Of a stretch of 64,000 nucleotides of DNA, positions 37,446 through 46,462 are shown piece by piece. The notes under the pieces were generated by a model. That model worked only from the letters and a program-made list of their open reading frames with translations, was not told where the DNA came from and made no database searches. The first letter of the stretch is position 1; each line of letters starts with the position of its first letter. The DNA lies in NCBI RefSeq assembly GCF_947489365.1, contig NZ_CANLDB010000004.1, positions 372,001-436,000 on the forward strand, given 5' to 3'. The translations under genes and the position numbers were made by a program. The DNA comes from an uncultured Nocardioides sp. Its GTDB lineage: Bacteria; Actinomycetota; Actinomycetes; Propionibacteriales; Nocardioidaceae.

Positions 37446-37457
37446 GCGCCCGGTTTG

Positions 37458-37476
37458 GCCCCGGACGCCGCGGGGC
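37458..37476. terminator. Possible terminator of the pxp operon
   Basis: GCCCCG (37458-37463) pairs with CGGGGC (37471-37476) over a 7-nt loop, 12 bp after the last stop of the operon and 12 bp before the lipoprotein start. The stem is short and lacks a T-run. Confidence 0.4.
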
Positions 37477-37487
37477 AGCCTCGGGCC

Positions 37488-38183
37488 GTGACCACCCCGA
37501 CCCGTCCCCTCCTCGGCGCGCTGCTCGCCTCCTGCCTGCTCGTCGGCTGCGGGAGCGACCCCGGCCCAGGCTCCGGCTCTGGCTCGGGCTCCGGCTCGGG
37601 CTCCGGCTCCGGGGACGACGGGGTGGGGACGTCCGAGCTGACGGAACCCACGACGCCGGAGGCGCTGGCCGCGGCGGTGCTGACCCACGTCGACGTCGAC
37701 CCGCTCTCGATCGAGGCCGGCGAGCTGGACGACAGGGCCCCGGACGACGCCGTGTCCATCACCCTGCGGCTCCCCGTGGACCCCGACGACGACCAGGGGA
37801 CCCTGCTGCAGGTGGCCACGACCTCGGCCGACACCGGCGACGTCGCGTGCGGGCACGACGAGAACGAGGACGGGTGCACCGACGACGACCTCGGTGACGG
37901 TGGCCGTCAGCTCGTGAGCTGGCAGGCCGAGGAGCCGGAGGAGGACCCCGGCATCGTCCAGGTCCTCACCGAGCGGGCCGACCCGGAGTCCGACGTCCTC
38001 CTCTACCTCGCCGGGCCGACGATCCCCGAGGACCTCGACGACGACACCGACCTCGCGCTGTTCACCCTGGCCGGGCTGAAGGACATCGGTGTCGACCCCG
38101 CCGTCGGGCCGATGACCACGCCCGAGCTCCTCGCCGCGGGCGAGGAGCTCCCCGAGGAGTGGTGGGTCGAGCCGGGGTCCTGA
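37488..38183 (+). CDS. Predicted lipoprotein with GSGSG linker
   Basis: The 231-aa product has a signal peptide ending ASCLLVGC (lipobox LVGC, Cys about residue 21), then a (GS)n linker of about 16 residues encoded by a GGCTCC microsatellite. An acidic domain of about 190 residues follows (GELDDRAPDDAVSITLRLPV, VACGHDENEDGCTDDDLGDG, LVSWQAEEPEEDPGIVQVLT). The two cysteines in CGHDENEDGC may form a disulfide. No family is recognised. The variable linker suggests length polymorphism between strains. GTG 37488 is used so that the signal peptide has normal length. Confidence 0.8.
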   Translation: MTTPTRPLLGALLASCLLVGCGSDPGPGSGSGSGSGSGSGSGDDGVGTSELTEPTTPEALAAAVLTHVDVDPLSIEAGELDDRAPDDAVSITLRLPVDPDDDQGTLLQVATTSADTGDVACGHDENEDGCTDDDLGDGGRQLVSWQAEEPEEDPGIVQVLTERADPESDVLLYLAGPTIPEDLDDDTDLALFTLAGLKDIGVDPAVGPMTTPELLAAGEELPEEWWVEPGS

Positions 38184-38225
38184 GCCGACCGCGGTCCGGG
38201 CGGAACCACCTCCTAGGCTCGGTTC

Positions 38226-39431
38226 GTGCTGGAGACGTACCGCCGGGTGCTCGTGGTGCCCGGGGCGGCGGCGTTCAGCGCCACCGGGCTGGTGGCGCGC
38301 CTGCCGATCTCGATGGTCAGCCTGGGGCTGGTGCTGCTGGTGTCCGCCCGCACCGGCTCGTACGGCGCCGCGGGGTCGGTCGCCGCGGCGTACGTGCTGG
38401 CCCAGGCCGTCGCGACGATCGTCCACGGGCGGCTCTCCGACACCTACGGGCAGGCGCGCGCTCTGCCGCCCGCGATCCTGCTCTTCGGCGTCGGCCTGAC
38501 CGCGACGGTGTGGTCCGTCGAGGCAGGCCTCCCCCTGTGGACGACGACCCTGCTGGCCGTCGTCGCCGGCTGCGGGCTGCCGCAGGTCGGGGCGTGCGTG
38601 CGGGCCCGCTGGTCGCACGTCCTGGACGACGGCGCCCGGGTGCAGACGGCGTTCGCGCTGGAGGCCGTGGCCGACGAGGTGGTGTTCATCCTCGGCCCCG
38701 TGATCGTCACCCTCCTCGCCACCACCCTCGACCCCGCCGCGGGCCTGGCGGTCGCGGTGGCCAGCGGCGTCCTCGGCACCCTCGGGCTCGCCGCCCAGCG
38801 CGGCACCCAGCCGCCACCCACCCCACGGGGTCGCCGCGCGCCGGTGGGCACCGTGGCCGCCGCCATGCCGTGGGGTGCCGTGGTGCCGCTGACCGTGGTC
38901 TGCCTCAGCCTGGGCGGGCTGTTCGGGTCGGTCGAGGTCATCACCGTCGCGTACGCCGAGGAGGCCGGCGTCCCCGCCGCCGCCGGCCCGCTGCTGGCCG
39001 CGTTCGCCGCCGGGAGCCTGCTCGCCGGGGTCGTCGTCGGCGCGGTGACGTGGCGCCGCGGGCCCGAGCACCGGCTCCGCTGGGGCATGGGCGTGCTGAC
39101 CGCCGCGATGGTCCCCCTGGCCTTCGTGGGACCGGTGTGGCTGATGGCGGTCGTCCTGCTCGCCGGGGGCTTCGCCATCTCCCCCACCCTGATCTCCGCG
39201 ATGTCGCTCGCCGAGGCGGTCGTCCCCTCGTCCCGGCTCACCGAGGGCATCGCGATCCTCTCGACCGGCATCTCCGCCGGGCTCGCCCCCGGCGCGGCGC
39301 TGGGCGGCCTGGCCATCGACGCGTACGGCGCCTCCGCCGCCTTCGGCGTCTGCGCGGCGTCCGGTGTGATCGGGATCGTCGCCGCCGCCGTCGTGCGGGC
39401 GCCCGCGAAGGCCTCTACGGTGACCGCGTGA
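38226..39431 (+). CDS. MFS transporter
   Basis: The 401-aa protein has 12 predicted helices. Its first half includes VAAAYVLAQAVATIVHGRLSDTYGQARAL, with the RLSDTYGQ loop in the place of the MFS motif-A sequence. The style is close to small actinobacterial drug or sugar exporters with a short central loop (GTQPPPTPRGRRAP). The substrate is unknown. A TAGGCT -10 (38214-38219) ends 6 nt before GTG 38226. The stop overlaps the next gene's GTG by 4 bp, tying it to the FAD oxidase-like gene. Confidence 0.9.
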   Translation: MLETYRRVLVVPGAAAFSATGLVARLPISMVSLGLVLLVSARTGSYGAAGSVAAAYVLAQAVATIVHGRLSDTYGQARALPPAILLFGVGLTATVWSVEAGLPLWTTTLLAVVAGCGLPQVGACVRARWSHVLDDGARVQTAFALEAVADEVVFILGPVIVTLLATTLDPAAGLAVAVASGVLGTLGLAAQRGTQPPPTPRGRRAPVGTVAAAMPWGAVVPLTVVCLSLGGLFGSVEVITVAYAEEAGVPAAAGPLLAAFAAGSLLAGVVVGAVTWRRGPEHRLRWGMGVLTAAMVPLAFVGPVWLMAVVLLAGGFAISPTLISAMSLAEAVVPSSRLTEGIAILSTGISAGLAPGAALGGLAIDAYGASAAFGVCAASGVIGIVAAAVVRAPAKASTVTA

Positions 39432-40729
39432 ACCGCTGGCAGAACTGGTCGCGGCTCGAGACCGCCGTCCCGCGCGTCGTCGAGCACCCCCGCACCCCCG
39501 CCGCGGTCGTGGCCCTCGTGGAGCGCGCCCGCGACGAGCACCGGGCGGTGAAGATGGTCGGCAGCGGTCACAGCTTCACCGCGGTCGCCGCGCCCGAGCA
39601 CACCCTGGTGCGCCCCGACCGGCTCACCGGGATCCTCGACGTCGACCGCGACGCCGGGACGGTCGAGGTCCTCGCCGGCACGACCCTGCACCACCTGAAC
39701 GGCGAGCTCGCCCGCCTCGGCCTGGCGCTGTCCAACGTGGGCGACATCGACGTCCAGACCGTCGCGGGCGCCGTCTCCACCGGCACCCACGGCGCCGCCG
39801 GGCGCGTCGCCGGGCTCGCCGCCCAGCTGGTCGGGCTGCGGATGGTCACCGGCACCGGGAAGCACCTCACCCTGTCGACGGAGCTGGACCCGCAGGCGTT
39901 CTCCCACGCCCGCCTCGGTCTCGGGGCGCTCGGGATCCTCACGTCAGTCACGTTCGCGGTGGAGCCGGCGTACCGGCTCGCGGCGACCGAGCGCGTCGTC
40001 GGCTGGGACGAGCTGGTCGGAGGCCTGGACGACCGCATCGGCGCCCACGACCACGTCGACGCCTACTGGTTCCCGGGCACCGACCGCTGCCTGCTGCGGG
40101 TCAACGACCGCGTGGCCGCCGGAGCGCCCGCGCCCAGCCGTTCCCGCGGCCGCGTCGCCCGCTGGGTGGACGACGAGCTGGTCGCGAACGGCGCCCTCGG
40201 GGTGGCGACCGCCCTCACCGCGCGGGTCCCCGCGCTCACCGGCCGCGTCAACCGCCTCGTCGGCGCCCTCGCGGGCGGCACGACATACACCGAGCCGTCG
40301 CACGAGGTCTTCTCCGGCACGCGCCGGGTCCGCTTCCGCGAGATGGAGTACGCCGTCCCGCTGGCCGCCGCCCCCGACGCGCTGGCGGCCGTGCGCCGGA
40401 TCGCCGACGCCCACCGCATCGGCTTCCCGGTCGAGGTCCGCACCGCGGTGGCCGAGGACGTGCCGCTGTCGCCAGCGTACGGCCGCGACACCTGCTACGT
40501 CGCGGTCCACGTGCACCACAGCGCCGTGCACGAGCCCTACTTCGCGGAGGTCGAGGCCGCCCTGATGGCGCTCGACGGCCGCCCCCACTGGGGCAAGGTC
40601 CACCGCCGCCAGGCCGCCGACCTCGCGCCGGCGTACCCGCTGTTCGACGAGTTCCTCGCCCTGCGGGACCGCCTCGACCCCGACCGGCTGTTCACCAACG
40701 CCTACCTGCGGCGCGTGCTGGGGCCCTGA
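39428..40729 (+). CDS. FAD-linked aldonolactone oxidase-like protein (ALO/GULO family)
   Basis: The 433-aa protein has a VAO-type FAD domain. VKMVGSGHSFTAVAAPEHTL contains the GSGHS loop whose His carries covalent FAD in ALO enzymes, and VQTVAGAVSTGTHGAAG binds the dinucleotide. The C-terminal D-arabinono-lactone oxidase domain ends with the catalytic-site HWGKVHRRQAADLAPAYPLFDEF and DPDRLFTNAYLRR. It should oxidise a sugar lactone or polyol (relatives include alditol oxidase and gulonolactone oxidase). It is coupled to the MFS gene, suggesting uptake or export of the substrate. Confidence 0.92.
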   Translation: MNRWQNWSRLETAVPRVVEHPRTPAAVVALVERARDEHRAVKMVGSGHSFTAVAAPEHTLVRPDRLTGILDVDRDAGTVEVLAGTTLHHLNGELARLGLALSNVGDIDVQTVAGAVSTGTHGAAGRVAGLAAQLVGLRMVTGTGKHLTLSTELDPQAFSHARLGLGALGILTSVTFAVEPAYRLAATERVVGWDELVGGLDDRIGAHDHVDAYWFPGTDRCLLRVNDRVAAGAPAPSRSRGRVARWVDDELVANGALGVATALTARVPALTGRVNRLVGALAGGTTYTEPSHEVFSGTRRVRFREMEYAVPLAAAPDALAAVRRIADAHRIGFPVEVRTAVAEDVPLSPAYGRDTCYVAVHVHHSAVHEPYFAEVEAALMALDGRPHWGKVHRRQAADLAPAYPLFDEFLALRDRLDPDRLFTNAYLRRVLGP

Positions 40730-40733
40730 GACC

Positions 40734-41372
40734 TCAGACGCTCGCCGGGCCCCGCGGGCGCGGGGCCTGCCACTGCCGCCAGATCGCGAGCAGCCGCCAG
40801 GTGAGGCAGACCAGCGCGCCGACCGGTGCGACCACGATCGCCGCCGCCCCCAGCTCGAGACCGACGACCGCGACGGCGGCACCGCCGAGGGCGGGCGTGG
40901 CGTAGAGGGTCGCGTCGGCGAACACCTGGGGCGTCTGGCCGACCAGCACGTCGCGGACCATCCCGCCGCCCACGGCGGTGACCATCCCCATCAGCGCCGC
41001 GGGCACCGGGCCGAGGCCGTACTCGGCGGCCTTGAGCGCCCCGGCGACGCAGAACAAGGAGAGCCCGAAGGCGTCGAGGACGCCGATGGGCCGCTCGAAC
41101 CGCCCCACCGCGGGGTGCGCGACGAAGGTCAGCAGACCCGCGAAGACGGGCACGAGCAGGTAGCGCCAGTCCGTCAGCGCGGCGGGTGGCGTGGCGTCGA
41201 TGAGGACGTCGCGGACGAAGCCTCCGCCGAGGCCCGTCGTCCCCGCCAGGACGAGGACCCCGAAGACGTCGAGGTCGCGGCGCACGCCGACCAGCGCGCC
41301 GGCGAGCGCGAAGACGAAGATCCCCAGCAGGTCGAGCACGACCAGCACCACGGGGTAGTCGGTCCACGACAC
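40734..41372 (-). CDS. TRIC-family cation channel (UPF0126)
   Basis: The 212-aa membrane protein has seven helices built from two inverted repeats, each with the family's GGG-(F/M)-VRDVL motif (TTGLGGGFVRDVLIDATPP near residue 40 and VTAVGGGMVRDVLVGQTPQV near 130). Prokaryotic TRIC proteins are homotrimeric K+-conducting channels. GTG 41372 is set by a TAATGT -10 (41380-41385, minus strand) ending 7 nt before it. It is convergent with the oxidase gene (4-bp gap) and divergent from sepH. Confidence 0.93.
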   Translation of the reverse strand: MSWTDYPVVLVVLDLLGIFVFALAGALVGVRRDLDVFGVLVLAGTTGLGGGFVRDVLIDATPPAALTDWRYLLVPVFAGLLTFVAHPAVGRFERPIGVLDAFGLSLFCVAGALKAAEYGLGPVPAALMGMVTAVGGGMVRDVLVGQTPQVFADATLYATPALGGAAVAVVGLELGAAAIVVAPVGALVCLTWRLLAIWRQWQAPRPRGPASV

Positions 41373-41496
41373 CCCCGAGACATTAGGGGTCCGGCGTCCC
41401 ACTCCGGCGCCCCGGGCTGTCGTAGGCTCGGTCGGACGGAGCAACGGGGCGCCGTGCCCACCCGGGTCGGCGCCGGGGAGCAGGGACGAGCGGACC

Positions 41497-42522
41497 ATGA
41501 CGGGCGACGGTGAGCGGTTGACGCTCGACGGCACCGACGACGGCCTCCTCGTGCTCCTCGACGACGAGGGTCGCCGGTTCCTCCTGCCCGTCGACGACGG
41601 GCTCCGCGCTGCCGTGGGCCACCAGTGTCAACGGGACCACGACGATCGCTCGGCCGGAGCCACACCGGCGAGACCCCCTGCAGGGAAGGCCACCATGGAC
41701 GCGCCCGTACCGCTCCGCCCCCGCGACATCCAGGCCCGCATCCGTGCGGGCGCGACCGCCGAGGAGGTCGCGGAGGCCGCCGGGTCCACCGTCGACAAGG
41801 TGCTGGTCTACGCCCGCCCCGTCCTCGCGGAGCGCGCCCACATGGCGCAGCGCGCCCAGCGCTCCTCGGTGCGCCGCTCCGGCGGCGACGCCGGGCACCG
41901 CATCCTGGGCGACGCCGTCGCCGCCCGCCTGCGCGGCCTGGACGAGGACCCCACCGCCGTCGAGTGGGACTCCCGCAAGCGCGAGGACGGCCGCTGGGTC
42001 CTCACCGCGTCGTACACGACCGCCGACCGCGGCGGCCTCGCGCGCTTCACCTTCGACCCGCCCGGCAACTTCGTCCTGCTGGACGACGACGACGCCCGCT
42101 GGCTCGTCGGCGACGACCCCGAGCCGGTCGTCGGACCCGAGTCGGACACCCCGACCGCCCTCACGGACGGCTGGGACGACGACGCCGTGACGAGCGCCCC
42201 GCGCCTGGTCGCGGTGGCCGACGACGAGCTGCCCCTGGGCGGGGACGCGCTGCGCCTGGTGGCCGAGCCGACTGGCGAGACGGACGAGTCCTCGCCCGGC
42301 GCCGGCGCCCCGGCGGCTGCGGCGTCCGCCACCGAGGAGGCGCTCGAGCAGGTGCGCGCCTCGGAGTCCAGCGACCCCGTGAGCGAGGACGGCGCCGGCA
42401 CGGCTGCCACGCCGCCCGCCGAGGACGACGGGGACGACCCCCGTCGCAAGCGCGGCCGCAAGCGGGGCCGCGCCTCGGTGCCGAGCTGGGACGAGATCAT
42501 GTTCGGCGGGCGCAAGGAGTAG
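41497..42522 (+). CDS. sepH: Septation protein SepH
   Basis: The 341-aa protein has the DUF3071/SepH N-terminal domain: LTLDGTDDGLLVLLDDEGRRFLLPVDDGLRAA, then the helix-turn-helix-like LRPRDIQARIRAGATAEEVAEAAGSTVDKV. About 130 acidic, disordered residues follow, then the conserved tail KRGRASVPSWDEIMFGGRK. SepH binds FtsZ and stimulates filament formation at cell division in Streptomyces and mycobacteria. The linker between the first strand and the HTH is longer than usual (HQCQRDHDDRSAGATPARPP). No ribosome site is striking; ATG 41497 is the family start. Confidence 0.93.
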   Translation: MTGDGERLTLDGTDDGLLVLLDDEGRRFLLPVDDGLRAAVGHQCQRDHDDRSAGATPARPPAGKATMDAPVPLRPRDIQARIRAGATAEEVAEAAGSTVDKVLVYARPVLAERAHMAQRAQRSSVRRSGGDAGHRILGDAVAARLRGLDEDPTAVEWDSRKREDGRWVLTASYTTADRGGLARFTFDPPGNFVLLDDDDARWLVGDDPEPVVGPESDTPTALTDGWDDDAVTSAPRLVAVADDELPLGGDALRLVAEPTGETDESSPGAGAPAAAASATEEALEQVRASESSDPVSEDGAGTAATPPAEDDGDDPRRKRGRKRGRASVPSWDEIMFGGRKE

Positions 42523-42524
42523 TC

Positions 42525-42538
42525 CTACCCACGGGTAG
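42525..42538. promoter_or_regulatory. Inverted repeat upstream of the acyl-CoA reductase gene
   Basis: CTACCC and GGGTAG are perfect inverted copies around AC. They lie between the sepH stop and the TAGCCT -10 (42549-42554) of the next gene, which itself ends 6 nt before its ATG. The placement near -20 to -35 suits a repressor site, though a tight hairpin ending the sepH mRNA is an alternative. Confidence 0.5.
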
Positions 42539-42560
42539 CCACCACGACTAGCCTCCCGTC

Positions 42561-44564
42561 ATGACGTATCTGGTCACGGGCGCGACGGGCTTCATCGGGC
42601 GTCATCTCGTCGAGACGCTGCTGTCCGGACGGACCGGGGACGTGCACGTCCTGACGCGAGCGGCCTCGGTCGAGCGCATGGAGCGGCGGATCGCCCGCTG
42701 GGAGTCCTCGCGGGTCAAGATCGTCGTCGGTGACCTCACCCGGCCGGGCCTCGGGGTCGACGAGGCCTGGGTCGCGGAGCACCGCGGCACGATCGACCAC
42801 CTGGTCCACGTCGCCGCGGTCTACGACATGGCCGCCGACGACGCGGCCAACGACGCGGCCAACGTGGGCGGCACCGCGAACGCCCTCGAGCTCGCCGCCG
42901 CCCTCGACGTCGGGTGCTTCCACCACGTCAGCTCCGTCGCGGTCGCCGGCGACCACCGTGGCCGCTTCGACGAGACGATGTTCGACGAGGGGCAGACGCT
43001 GACCTCGCCGTACCACCGCACCAAGTTCGAGGCCGAGAAGCTCGTCCGCACCCAGGACGACGTCCCGTGGCGGGTCTACCGTCCCGCGATCGTCCTCGGC
43101 CACTCCGAGACCGGCGCGATCGACAAGGTCGACGGTCCGTACTACTTCTTCGGGCTGCTGAAGCGGCTGCGCGACAGCCTGCCGGGCTGGGTGCCGCTCG
43201 TCGGGGTGGACCTCGGCGACACGAACGTCGTCCCCGTCGACTACGTCGCCGCCGCGATGGACCACCTCATGCACACGCCCGACCGCGACGGCGAGGCGTT
43301 CCACCTCGTCGACCCCGAGCCCGTGCCCGTCGTCGACCTGGTCAACGCGTTCTGCGCGGCGGCCGGGGCGCCGCAGTTCGCCACGCCGGTCGACCGGGGG
43401 CTGCTGCGGGCGCTGTCGGTGCCACGGGCGCTGCGGCCCGGCTCGTGGCTGCCGTCGTTCGTGGGATCGCGTCCGGTCCAGGCGGTGCTCGAGCAGACCG
43501 TTGGGCGCACCGGCATCCCGGCCGACGTCCTCGCCCACTCGACCTTCCCGTCGGTGTTCGACTCGACCCGTACCCGGGCGGCCCTCGCCGGCTCCGGGAT
43601 CGAGGTGCCGCCCGTGTCGTCGTACGCCGCCGAGCTGTGGTCCTTCTGGGAGGAGCAGCTCGACCCGGCCGTGCCGCGCGACCGGGCGGCGCGGGCCGAG
43701 CTGGACGGGAAGTACGTCGTCATCACCGGCGCCTCCTCGGGCATCGGCAAGGCCACGGCCTGGCGGGTCGCCCGCCTCGGCGGCGTCCCCGTGCTGGTGG
43801 CCCGCAGCAAGGACAAGCTCGACGACCTGCGCGCCGACATCATCGAGCGCGGCGGCGACGCGGTGGTCGCGCCCTGCGACCTGTCCGACCTCGAGGCCAT
43901 CGACCGGCTCTGCGAGCAGCTCGTCGCCGAGCTGCCGTCGGTGGACGTCGTGGTCAACAACGCCGGCCGCTCCATCCGGCGGTCGCTGAAGCTGTCCGAG
44001 GACCGCTTCCACGACTTCGAGCGGACGATGCAGCTCAACTACTTCGGCGCGATCCGCCTCGTCATGGGCCTGCTGCCCGCGATGCGACCGCAGCGCTCCG
44101 GACACGTCGTCAACATCTCCTCGATCGGCGTGCAGACCCACCCGCCGCGCTTCTCGGCGTACGTCGCCTCCAAGGCCGCGCTCGACGCGTGGAGCACCGT
44201 GGTCGCCTCCGAGCTGTTCGGCAACGGGATCACCTTCACCTCCATCCACATGCCGCTGGTGAAGACGCCGATGATCGCGCCGACGAAGCTGTACGACCGC
44301 TTCCCCGCCATCTCGCCCGCCCAGGCCGCGGACCTGGTGGTCACCGCGATCGTCCGCAAGCCGCACGAGATCAACACCGCGCTCGGCAACCTCGGCGCGG
44401 TCGCGCACACGCTGACGCCGAAGACGGCGTTCCGCGTGCTCTACCAGGCCTACAAGGTCTTCCCCGACTCCGCCGCCGCCAAGGGCGACGTCGAGTCGGG
44501 CGACCGCCGTACGGACTCCGAGCGGGCGCTGCTCTCCCAGGTCTTCCGCGGCGTGCACTGGTAG
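42561..44564 (+). CDS. Two-domain SDR, fatty acyl-CoA reductase-like
   Basis: The 667-aa protein fuses two short-chain dehydrogenase domains. The first (1-370) is an extended, epimerase-like reductase, VTGATGFIGRHLVETLLSG with YHRTKFEAEK as its YxxxK. The second (about 380-640) is a classical SDR, VITGASSGIGKATAWRVARLG, NNAGRS, and YVASKAALDAWST as its YxxxK. This order and length match Marinobacter-type fatty acyl-CoA reductase and mycobacterial AcrA1, which reduce fatty acyl-CoA through the aldehyde to alcohol. A wax ester or ether lipid role is inferred. The mRNA is predicted leaderless from TAGCCT. Confidence 0.9.
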   Translation: MTYLVTGATGFIGRHLVETLLSGRTGDVHVLTRAASVERMERRIARWESSRVKIVVGDLTRPGLGVDEAWVAEHRGTIDHLVHVAAVYDMAADDAANDAANVGGTANALELAAALDVGCFHHVSSVAVAGDHRGRFDETMFDEGQTLTSPYHRTKFEAEKLVRTQDDVPWRVYRPAIVLGHSETGAIDKVDGPYYFFGLLKRLRDSLPGWVPLVGVDLGDTNVVPVDYVAAAMDHLMHTPDRDGEAFHLVDPEPVPVVDLVNAFCAAAGAPQFATPVDRGLLRALSVPRALRPGSWLPSFVGSRPVQAVLEQTVGRTGIPADVLAHSTFPSVFDSTRTRAALAGSGIEVPPVSSYAAELWSFWEEQLDPAVPRDRAARAELDGKYVVITGASSGIGKATAWRVARLGGVPVLVARSKDKLDDLRADIIERGGDAVVAPCDLSDLEAIDRLCEQLVAELPSVDVVVNNAGRSIRRSLKLSEDRFHDFERTMQLNYFGAIRLVMGLLPAMRPQRSGHVVNISSIGVQTHPPRFSAYVASKAALDAWSTVVASELFGNGITFTSIHMPLVKTPMIAPTKLYDRFPAISPAQAADLVVTAIVRKPHEINTALGNLGAVAHTLTPKTAFRVLYQAYKVFPDSAAAKGDVESGDRRTDSERALLSQVFRGVHW

Positions 44565-44748
44565 GCCGCCGCGTCCGGGGCCCGGGTTCGGGCTCGGCGA
44601 CCCGCCGGGACATGTCACGCGGTGTCATGGCCGCTGGACACGGCCCTGGCGGGGCTTCTCGCGCCAGGACACCGCGGTAGATCCACCTGACCGCGGTAGT
44701 CGTCGTCGGACCTGTCGGACATCCGGCGCGACGCCTAGGGTCACCAGC

Positions 44749-46455
44749 ATGAAGAAGTTGTTGAACGACGTCGCGGACGTCGTGCCGGAGATGCTCGAGG
44801 GTCTCGTCGCCGGTGCGCCCGGCCTGGTCCTGCTCCAGGGCGAGACGGTCGTGCTCCGGCGCGACCACGCCGACCTGGACGGCACGGTCGCGCTGCTGTC
44901 CGGCGGCGGGGCGGGCCACGAGCCCGCGCACGGCGGGTACGTCGGCCCCGGCATGCTCACCGGAGCGGTCGTCGGTGACATGTTCACCTCGCCGTCCACC
45001 GACGCGGTGCTGGCCGCCGTCCGGGCGATCGCGGCGGGCGAGCAGGCCCGGTCCGCGGGCGTCCTGCTGATCGTGAAGAACTACACCGGCGACCGCCTCA
45101 ACTTCGGTCTCGCCGCCGAGCTGGCCCGCGCCGAGGGCACCGACGTCGAGATGGTCGTGGTCGGCGACGACGTGTCGCTCTCCGTCGAGGGCGACCACGC
45201 GGGCCGCCGCGGCATCGCCGGGACCGTCCTGGTCCACAAGGCCGCCGGTGCCGCCGCCGCGCGCGGGGACGACCTGGCCGCCGTCCGCGCCGTCGCCCAG
45301 CGCGTCGCGGACGACGTCCGGTCGATGGGCGTCTCCCTCGGCGCGTGCACGGTGCCCGCCGTCGGGCGGCCCGGCTTCACGCTGGCCGACGACGAGGTCG
45401 AGTGGGGCCTCGGCATCCACGGGGAGGCCGGCGTCGAGCGGGGTCCGCTCGTCAGCGCCGACGACACCACCGCCCGCCTCGTCGACGCCGTCGCCGACGA
45501 CGCCCGGCTCGCCGACGGCCAGCGCGTCGTCCTGCTGGTCAACGACCTCGGCACCACGCCGCCCAGCGAGCTGGACGTCGTCGCCCGTGGCGCGCTGGCC
45601 CGCCTGCGCTCGCGGGGCCTGGTCGTCGAGCGGATGTGGGTCGGTCGCTTCCTGACCGCCCTCGACATGCCCGGCGTCTCCGTCTCCGTGCTCGCGGTGG
45701 ACGACGAGCTGCTCGGGCTCCTGGACGCCCCCACCGAGACCGCCGCCTGGCCCGCGCCGCACCAGGGGCTCGTCGCCGAGCCCGAGGCCGTCGCTCCCCC
45801 GGCGCCCGCCAAGGAGCCCACCGGCGAGCGACTCGCGGCCGACAGCGTCGTCCGCCGCGGGCTCGTCGCCGCCTGCGAGTCGCTCAAGGCTGCCGAGCCC
45901 GAGCTCACCCGCCTCGACAGCGAGGTCGGGGACGGCGACCTCGGCACCGGCCTCGAGCGCGGGGCGGACGCCGTCCTCGCCGAGATCGACCGGTACGCCG
46001 CCGACACCGTCGGCGCGCTCCGCGACACCTCCGCGACCCTGCGGCGGGCGATCGGCGGCACCTCCGGCCCGCTCTACTCGATCCTGCTCATGCGTGCCGC
46101 GGCGTCGCTGGAGGAGTCGGGCTCGACCGACCCTGCCGCCTGGGCCGCCGCGCTGGAGGCCGGCGCGGACGGCATCGCCGAGGTCGGCGGCGCGTCCGTC
46201 GGCGACCGCACGATGCTCGACGCGCTCGTCCCGCTCGCGACGTCCTTCGCCCAGCACCTCGAGGCCGGCGACGACCCCGCGACCGCCTGGCGCGACGCCG
46301 TCGCCGCGGCCGAGCAGGGCACCGCGTCCACCGCGGAGACGGCGGCGAAGGTCGGCCGGTCGTCGTACCTCGGTGACCGGGTGAAGGGCACCCCCGACCC
46401 CGGCGCCCGGGCCGTCGTCATCTGGGCGGGCGCGGTGGGCGACGAGTTGGGCTGA
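44749..46455 (+). CDS. Dihydroxyacetone kinase, single-chain ATP-dependent (DhaK-DhaL fusion)
   Basis: The 568-aa protein joins a DAK1 domain (1-330) and a DAK2 domain (about 365-568). DAK1 has LLSGGGAGHEPAHGGYVGPG and the His224 of GLGIHGEAG that covalently holds dihydroxyacetone. DAK2 has DSEVGDGDLGTGLERGADAV, GGTSGPLYSILLMRAA and GDRTMLDAL for Mg-ATP. The product is dihydroxyacetone phosphate, feeding glycolysis. A TAGGGT -10 (44736-44741) ends 7 nt before the ATG. The 184-bp region before it holds the direct repeat ACCGCGGTAG at 44671-44680 and 44690-44699. Confidence 0.95.
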   Translation: MKKLLNDVADVVPEMLEGLVAGAPGLVLLQGETVVLRRDHADLDGTVALLSGGGAGHEPAHGGYVGPGMLTGAVVGDMFTSPSTDAVLAAVRAIAAGEQARSAGVLLIVKNYTGDRLNFGLAAELARAEGTDVEMVVVGDDVSLSVEGDHAGRRGIAGTVLVHKAAGAAAARGDDLAAVRAVAQRVADDVRSMGVSLGACTVPAVGRPGFTLADDEVEWGLGIHGEAGVERGPLVSADDTTARLVDAVADDARLADGQRVVLLVNDLGTTPPSELDVVARGALARLRSRGLVVERMWVGRFLTALDMPGVSVSVLAVDDELLGLLDAPTETAAWPAPHQGLVAEPEAVAPPAPAKEPTGERLAADSVVRRGLVAACESLKAAEPELTRLDSEVGDGDLGTGLERGADAVLAEIDRYAADTVGALRDTSATLRRAIGGTSGPLYSILLMRAAASLEESGSTDPAAWAAALEAGADGIAEVGGASVGDRTMLDALVPLATSFAQHLEAGDDPATAWRDAVAAAEQGTASTAETAAKVGRSSYLGDRVKGTPDPGARAVVIWAGAVGDELG

Positions 46456-46462
46456 GCGCACC

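Noticed and set aside
37565..37612. GGCTCC microsatellite as a separate regulatory repeat
   Set aside because: It is in frame and encodes the Gly-Ser linker after the lipobox.
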